From the NCBI GenBank assembly GCA_022713905.1, contig JAIHTM010000091.1:1-9268 (forward strand): DNA of 9,268 bases. The letters run 5' to 3'. The DNA comes from Collinsella sp. Lineage in GTDB: Bacteria > Actinomycetota > Coriobacteriia > Coriobacteriales > Coriobacteriaceae. The notes beneath the pieces are model-generated. The model had not been told where the DNA came from. It saw only the letters and a list, made by a program, of their open reading frames with translations, and did no database searches. This document shows positions 5,842 through 9,268 of the stretch, piece by piece. Position numbers and translations under genes: made by a program. Each line of letters begins with the position of its first letter. The stretch's first letter is position 1.

Positions 5842-6513
5842 ATGAACGAAGCAGTTGCCGAGGCACCGTCGAGTGTCGAATCGATGGTAAAGCAAGGTTG
5901 CGAAAAGCTCGGTCTGGAAGCGTTTGATGCGCTGGTCCGTCGTGCCCGTACGTGCCGCCGTTTTGACGAGTCCATGCGCGTGCCGCGCGAGTTTTTGCTC
6001 GAGCTGGCGGAACTGGCGCACCTGGCTCCCTGCGGCGCCAATGCTCAGCGTCTGCGTTTTCATGTGGTAAGCGGTGCAGAGGACTGCGCGCGTGTATTTG
6101 ACGAGCTCGCATGGGCCGGCGCACTTAAGGACTGGCCGGGTCCTGCCGAGGGTGAGCGCCCGACCGGCTACATCGCGATTCTTGCCGAGCGCGCCGTTCC
6201 GGGCAAGCCCGCCGCTCCCATTACCGAGGTCGACACGGGCATTGCCGCGCAGACGATGATGCTCGCCGGCCGCAGCGCCACGCCCGAGGTGGCAGCCTGC
6301 ATGTTCAAGGCCTTTACGCTCCACGCGATCGATGCCATGGGGCTCGATAACGACAAGTATGAGCTCAAGCTGATCATGGCTTTTGGCGTTCCGGCCGAGA
6401 CGCAGGTGATCGATGCGATCGATTCCAACCCCGACGGCTCCATCAATTATTGGCGCGACGAGGCGCAGGTGCACCACGTACCCAAGCGTTCGCTCGCCGA
6501 CGTGCTGGTGTAG
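5842..6513 (+). CDS. Nitroreductase-family FMN-dependent oxidoreductase
   Basis: A 223-residue protein with the nitroreductase fold. RRARTCRRFDE (33-43) matches the N-terminal FMN-phosphate-binding arginine motif. LAPCGANAQRLRFHVV (61-76) corresponds to the usual APSGGNRQPWRF block. DTGIAAQTMMLA (131-142) is the dimer-interface helix, and INYWRDEAQVHHVPKRSLADVL (split about 201-222) matches the common family ending. Members use FMN and NAD(P)H to reduce nitro compounds, quinones, flavins or other electron-poor substrates; the natural substrate here is unknown. The frame is open upstream to 5581, but no homology exists before the ATG at 5842. A GGGGG-type site at 5832-5836 precedes it. The gene is monocistronic or loosely linked to the phosphatases, which follow after 82 bases and a hairpin. 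A possible operator overlaps its promoter. Confidence 0.85.
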   Translation: MNEAVAEAPSSVESMVKQGCEKLGLEAFDALVRRARTCRRFDESMRVPREFLLELAELAHLAPCGANAQRLRFHVVSGAEDCARVFDELAWAGALKDWPGPAEGERPTGYIAILAERAVPGKPAAPITEVDTGIAAQTMMLAGRSATPEVAACMFKAFTLHAIDAMGLDNDKYELKLIMAFGVPAETQVIDAIDSNPDGSINYWRDEAQVHHVPKRSLADVLV

Positions 6514-6545
6514 CTGAGCGTCACCGCGGCGTGATCAGACGGTAA

Positions 6546-6580
6546 ACCACCACAAAGGTGCCTGTCCCCTTTGTGGTGGT
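6546..6580. repeat. REP-like perfect hairpin element
   Basis: ACCACCACAAAGG (6546-6558) pairs perfectly over 13 bases with CCTTTGTGGTGGT (6568-6580) around the loop TGCCTGTCC. The GGTGCCTGTCCCC core is, from memory, the hallmark of a dispersed palindrome found in Coriobacteriia and other bacteria and linked to REP-associated (Y1/IS200-like) tyrosine transposases. It lies between the nitroreductase stop and the first phosphatase gene. There is no T-run after it, so it is not a standard terminator. It could still stabilise or insulate the upstream transcript. No transposase gene is present in the window. Confidence 0.65.
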
Positions 6581-6595
6581 ACGAGGGGAGGGCGT

Positions 6596-7138
6596 GTGGC
6601 AGATCTGTATTTGGTGCGGCATGGGCAGACTGAGCTCAATGTGCAGAGCATTTTGCAGGGCTGGCACGATTCGCCGCTTACGGCGCGCGGGCGCGAGCAG
6701 GCGCTGACGGCGCGTACGGCGTTTGCGGCGCGTGGCGTGGCCTTTGATCATGTGTATTCCTCGCCGTTGGGCCGGGCGCGGCATACGGCCGAGCTTATCG
6801 TTGGCGAGGGCCGTTCCATTGAGCTGGTCGATGACCTGCGTGAGTGGCATTTTGGCTCGCTGGAGGGCACATCAAATCGCGAGATGCCGCCGCAGCCCTG
6901 GGGCGATTATCCGGTGGCCTTTGGCGGCGAGTCGGAAGTGCAGCTTCAGTCGCGCATGGTCGCGGCGCTGTCCCGTATTATGGCCCGGCCGCAGCACGAC
7001 TGCGTGCTGGCGGTTTCCCACGGCTCAGCCTGCCAGGAGTTTCTTGAGTATGTGACTGGCGGGGGAGAGCTACCCGACAACGGTGCCGTGCTTCATTTTG
7101 GCTATTGCGACGGGGCGTTTATGCTCTTGGGTTGGTAA
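6596..7138 (+). CDS. Histidine phosphatase (phosphoglycerate mutase-like), first of tandem pair
   Basis: A 180-residue protein of the histidine phosphatase superfamily, branch 1. LVRHGQTELN carries the phospho-acceptor H9 with R8. SSPLGRARHTAELI supplies R60, LREWHFGSLEG the acid E83, and AVSHGSACQEFL the second catalytic H142, so the active site looks complete. The substrate could be a phosphosugar, a nucleotide or another small phosphoester; true mutase activity is unlikely given the short length. The start is a GTG at 6596 behind a purine-rich GAGGGGAGGG (6583-6592), which is close but usable. The next gene, 17 bases downstream, is a clear paralogue, pointing to tandem duplication and a shared transcript. 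Confidence 0.85.
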   Translation: MADLYLVRHGQTELNVQSILQGWHDSPLTARGREQALTARTAFAARGVAFDHVYSSPLGRARHTAELIVGEGRSIELVDDLREWHFGSLEGTSNREMPPQPWGDYPVAFGGESEVQLQSRMVAALSRIMARPQHDCVLAVSHGSACQEFLEYVTGGGELPDNGAVLHFGYCDGAFMLLGW

Positions 7139-7143
7139 CGAAC

Positions 7144-7150
7144 GAAAGGA
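7144..7150 (+). promoter_or_regulatory. Ribosome binding site of the second phosphatase gene
   Basis: GAAAGGA ends 5 bases before the ATG at 7156. It decides that start over an in-frame upstream ATG at 7105, which lies inside the first phosphatase gene and would add 17 residues with no family match. Confidence 0.75.
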
Positions 7151-7155
7151 CCCCT

Positions 7156-7791
7156 ATGAATAAAGATCTGTATCTGGTCCGTCATGGACAGACGATATTC
7201 AACCTTAAGCGTATCATTCAGGGGTGGAGTGACTCGCCGCTTACGCAGTTGGGTTGCGACCAGGCGGCGCGCGCCGGCATGTTTTTACGTGCGCGCGGCA
7301 TTGAGCCCGATCATGCCTACACCTCTACGCTTCATCGCACCGAGCAGACTATCGCCAACTTGTGGCCGGGCTTGGCGTACGAGCGCCTGGACGGCCTGCG
7401 TGAGTGGTTCTTTGGCGACTTTGAGGCCGAGCGCGTGATGCTTATGCCCGAGCGCCCGTGGCGCGACTTCTATCGGCAGTTTGGCGGCGAGGGCCAGATC
7501 CAGGTGCGCACGCGCATGGTGGCGACGCTGACCGATCTTATGCAGCGTCCGGACCATACGTGCGTGCTCGCGGTAAGCCATGGCTCGGCCATCAAGGAGT
7601 TTTTGGATCACGTGAGGGGAGCGGCGGCCGATGAACGCGATCGCGTTCCGGGCAACTGCTCGGTGCTGCATTTCGTGTTTGACGACGAGGCCGGTACGTT
7701 TGAGCTGATTGAGATTTTTACGCAGGAAGATTATGCGCGCGAGCTGGGGCTTGAACCGCTTGTGGCTACTGCAGGTCCGCAGCGCGGATAA
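7156..7791 (+). CDS. Histidine phosphatase (phosphoglycerate mutase-like), second of tandem pair
   Basis: A 211-residue paralogue of the preceding protein with colinear motifs: LVRHGQTIFNLKRIIQGWSD (R9, H10), TSTLHRTEQTI (R61), LREWFFGDFEAE (E83) and AVSHGSAIKEFLDHV (H142). All four catalytic positions are kept. It differs from its neighbour in having FEAE where the first has LEGT after the catalytic glutamate loop, and in a C-terminal extension of about 30 residues (from about 180). These changes suggest a different substrate after duplication. The ATG at 7156 has a good ribosome binding site. The gene is followed at once by a hairpin and is probably co-transcribed with the first phosphatase. 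Confidence 0.85.
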   Translation: MNKDLYLVRHGQTIFNLKRIIQGWSDSPLTQLGCDQAARAGMFLRARGIEPDHAYTSTLHRTEQTIANLWPGLAYERLDGLREWFFGDFEAERVMLMPERPWRDFYRQFGGEGQIQVRTRMVATLTDLMQRPDHTCVLAVSHGSAIKEFLDHVRGAAADERDRVPGNCSVLHFVFDDEAGTFELIEIFTQEDYARELGLEPLVATAGPQRG

Positions 7792-7834
7792 CGCGAGCGT
7801 GGCGGCACGGGTCGCCGGCATAACTTCTCGACGC

Positions 7835-7880
7835 AAAAGGGGCGGAGATGCATGTACCTGCTGCATCTCCGCCCCCTGTT
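7835..7880. terminator. Bidirectional hairpin between convergent genes
   Basis: GGGGCGGAGATGCA (7839-7852) pairs perfectly with TGCATCTCCGCCCC (7862-7875) around a 9-base loop. On the plus strand it is followed by CTGTTTGTT, and on the minus strand by TTTTGCG. It lies about 48 bases after the second phosphatase and 45 bases after the DUF1015-like gene, so it probably stops transcription from both sides. Confidence 0.8.
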
Positions 7881-7920
7881 TGTTGAGCTGCCGATTTTTG
7901 TGCTGGGCGGTCTGGTCTTG

Positions 7921-8604
7921 CTAGAACCGCGCGACCTGGTGCGTGAGCAGACCTGTCGGAACCTGCGGCGCGGCGCCGCTGACCTGCGCGGCGGGGAAGA
8001 GCACGGCAACGGTAAAGTTGAACGGCTCCTTGCCGGTGTACGTTCCGGCGGCACGGGCCTCATCGGCCAGCAGCTGCGACGCCCCGGTCAGAGCGGCGGC
8101 GTAGGCGGGGTCGTCGGCCAGTGCCGGCTCCGGTGCTTGGTCGAGCATAGCGCGGATGGCTCCGACGGCGTCCTCGCGCTTGACCTCCCACGCGCGGTGC
8201 GTAATGCCCGCGGGGTCGGTGACGGCGTAGAGCGACGCGCCCTCTTTGGCGGCGCCCAGGATGATATCCATGACGGGCGAGGCCTCGTAGGCGAGCGACA
8301 CGGGGCGCGGCTGCACCTTGAGCTCGGCAATCGCGCGCGCGGCAGCGGCCACGTCGGCGCTGGCATCGCCCTTGCTGCCCGCAAGTACACTCGTCGGGCA
8401 GATCGCCACGACACCCGTCACACGTCCCGACTCGCCCGAGCATTCGTACACGTAATACGCCGCGCCCGGGTCCTTGAGCATCAGGCCATCGGCAAGGGCT
8501 CCGCGCAGAGCATCGTTGCCGCTCAGGATGCTGCCCATTGCAGACAGCGCCTCGAGCACGCGGTCCTGAGCCGGGCGGATGCAGGGAAACGGAAGTGCTT
8601 TCAT
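7921..8604 (-). CDS. Shortened, degenerate DUF1015-like protein
   Basis: A 227-residue protein whose order of motifs follows DUF1015 proteins, which are usually about 400 residues. It opens with LPFPCIRPAQDRV. DGLMLKDPGAAYYVYECS (39-56) matches the LV.D..PAFYVY block, then TGVVAICP, VSLAYEASPVMDII (102-115) and LYAVTDPAGITHRAWEV (125-141). Where the family has the DGHHR motif, this protein has LADDPAYAAAL (162-172). The family's H-E-x-T / K-E-D-D-R block is also missing (about 71-98). It ends at NFTVAVLFPAAQVSG (197-211) plus a short tail, where the full-length family continues for well over 100 residues. AGGA lies 6 bases before the ATG. It follows the M20 peptidase gene by 39 bases, so the two are probably one operon. 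The function is unknown even for the family; loss of the motifs suggests any ancestral activity has gone or changed. Confidence 0.6.
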   Translation of the reverse strand: MKALPFPCIRPAQDRVLEALSAMGSILSGNDALRGALADGLMLKDPGAAYYVYECSGESGRVTGVVAICPTSVLAGSKGDASADVAAAARAIAELKVQPRPVSLAYEASPVMDIILGAAKEGASLYAVTDPAGITHRAWEVKREDAVGAIRAMLDQAPEPALADDPAYAAALTGASQLLADEARAAGTYTGKEPFNFTVAVLFPAAQVSGAAPQVPTGLLTHQVARF

Positions 8605-8643
8605 GGGCGGTCCTAACGCACGAGTCGGTTTGTTTGCGGCTTA

Positions 8644-9268
8644 TTATGCCCCAACTTGGCCGCTTGCGTCCCAGAGCGTGTTATCGGCAAGCGCGATGAG
8701 CACGTTTTGGCAGCGAACGATATCGGCATGGGGCACATACTCGTTGGGCTTGTGCGCGAGCGCCAACGAGCCGGGGCCGTAGCTCATACAATTGCGGTTG
8801 CCTGTCTTGCCGGCAATGACGGCGGTATCGGTGTAGCCGGTAAAGAAGCCGACGGTCGTGTCCGCGTCCGTTACGTCATCGGCGGCACGCTTGAGCGCTG
8901 CTAGAAGGGGAGAGTTCGGGTTGCGCTCGATGGCGGGGCGGTCGCCCGTCACGGTATAGCTGCCATGGCAACCGGGAACGGTGGCTTCGGCGACGGCGAT
9001 GGCCTGCTCGACCATATTGATTGCGGCGGCCGTATCGGTCGGCGGGGTCAGGCGCATGTCGACCCAGACTTTGGCGCGGTCGGGTACGACGTAGGGGCGA
9101 TATCCGCCCTCGATTTGGCCAAACGTGATGGTCGAAGGCCCCAGCTCATCGTGCGCGGGCAGCGCCGCAAACGCGCGACGAAGCGAACACACGACCTCGG
9201 CCATGGCGGCGACGGCATCCGCGCCCTTCCAAGGCTGGCTCGCATGCGCCGTCACGCCAGCCATTTCA
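8644..9268 (-). CDS. M20-family metallopeptidase/deacylase, 5' end beyond window
   Basis: The C-terminal 207 or so residues of an M20 (ArgE/DapE/carboxypeptidase G2-like) zinc amidohydrolase. The window starts inside the dimerisation domain at EMAGVTAHASQPWKGADAV, which matches the usual G..AHA..P..G.NAI block. Next come the STITFGQIEGGY and RAKVWVDMRLTPPTD strands. The C-terminal catalytic part has TGYTDTAVIAG and YGPGSLALAHKPNEYVPHAD, whose His is the expected zinc ligand. The N-terminal metal-binding half is missing only because of the window edge. The ATG at 9264 is internal, since the frame continues upstream with GAA in a conserved block. The family removes N-acyl groups or cleaves peptides; acetylornithine deacetylase, succinyl-diaminopimelate desuccinylase and dipeptidase remain possible. 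It is probably co-transcribed with the DUF1015-like gene downstream. Confidence 0.85.
   Translation of the reverse strand, partial: EMAGVTAHASQPWKGADAVAAMAEVVCSLRRAFAALPAHDELGPSTITFGQIEGGYRPYVVPDRAKVWVDMRLTPPTDTAAAINMVEQAIAVAEATVPGCHGSYTVTGDRPAIERNPNSPLLAALKRAADDVTDADTTVGFFTGYTDTAVIAGKTGNRNCMSYGPGSLALAHKPNEYVPHADIVRCQNVLIALADNTLWDASGQVGA

Noticed and set aside
7852..8616. A 254-residue plus-strand frame opposite the DUF1015-like gene
   Set aside because: It begins inside a terminator hairpin and has an Arg/Gly/His-rich composition typical of antisense frames in high-GC DNA.

Overview
The window looks like chromosomal DNA from a high-GC gut actinobacterium of the class Coriobacteriia, most likely Collinsella or a close relative. 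This rests on codon use, the protein families, and two kinds of short dispersed repeat that I associate from memory with that group. No rRNA, tRNA, CRISPR array or transposase gene was seen.

Positions 1-2020 are AT-richer and accessory in character. They hold a consensus promoter with an overlapping palindrome that fires leftward out of the window (1-45). They also hold three copies of a short dispersed element (about 120-152, 311-343, 1943-1976). Between the outer copies lies one minus-strand gene broken by a frameshift. When rejoined it encodes an AbiEi-like N-terminal domain fused to a Vsr/DUF559-like nuclease domain of the PD-(D/E)XK fold. The 450 bases upstream of it carry hairpins but no convincing gene.

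From 2021 to the end the DNA is GC-rich, compact and housekeeping-like. A DEDDh 3'-5' exonuclease (minus) is divergent from a histidine-rich ArsP_2-type putative heavy-metal permease (plus), which ends in a very strong terminator. Next come two abutting minus-strand genes, an HdeD/DUF308 membrane protein followed by a YaiI/YqxD (UPF0178) protein, closed by their own terminator. A divergent promoter region leads to a nitroreductase-family flavoprotein (plus). After it lie a REP-like perfect hairpin and two tandem paralogous histidine phosphatases. A hairpin usable in both directions separates these from a convergent minus-strand pair: an M20 peptidase, cut off by the window edge, and a shortened, motif-less DUF1015-like protein.

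No single unified new system is evident. The most unusual items are the frameshifted nuclease gene framed by dispersed repeats, the promoter/palindrome at the left edge, the degenerate DUF1015-like protein, and the REP-like hairpin.
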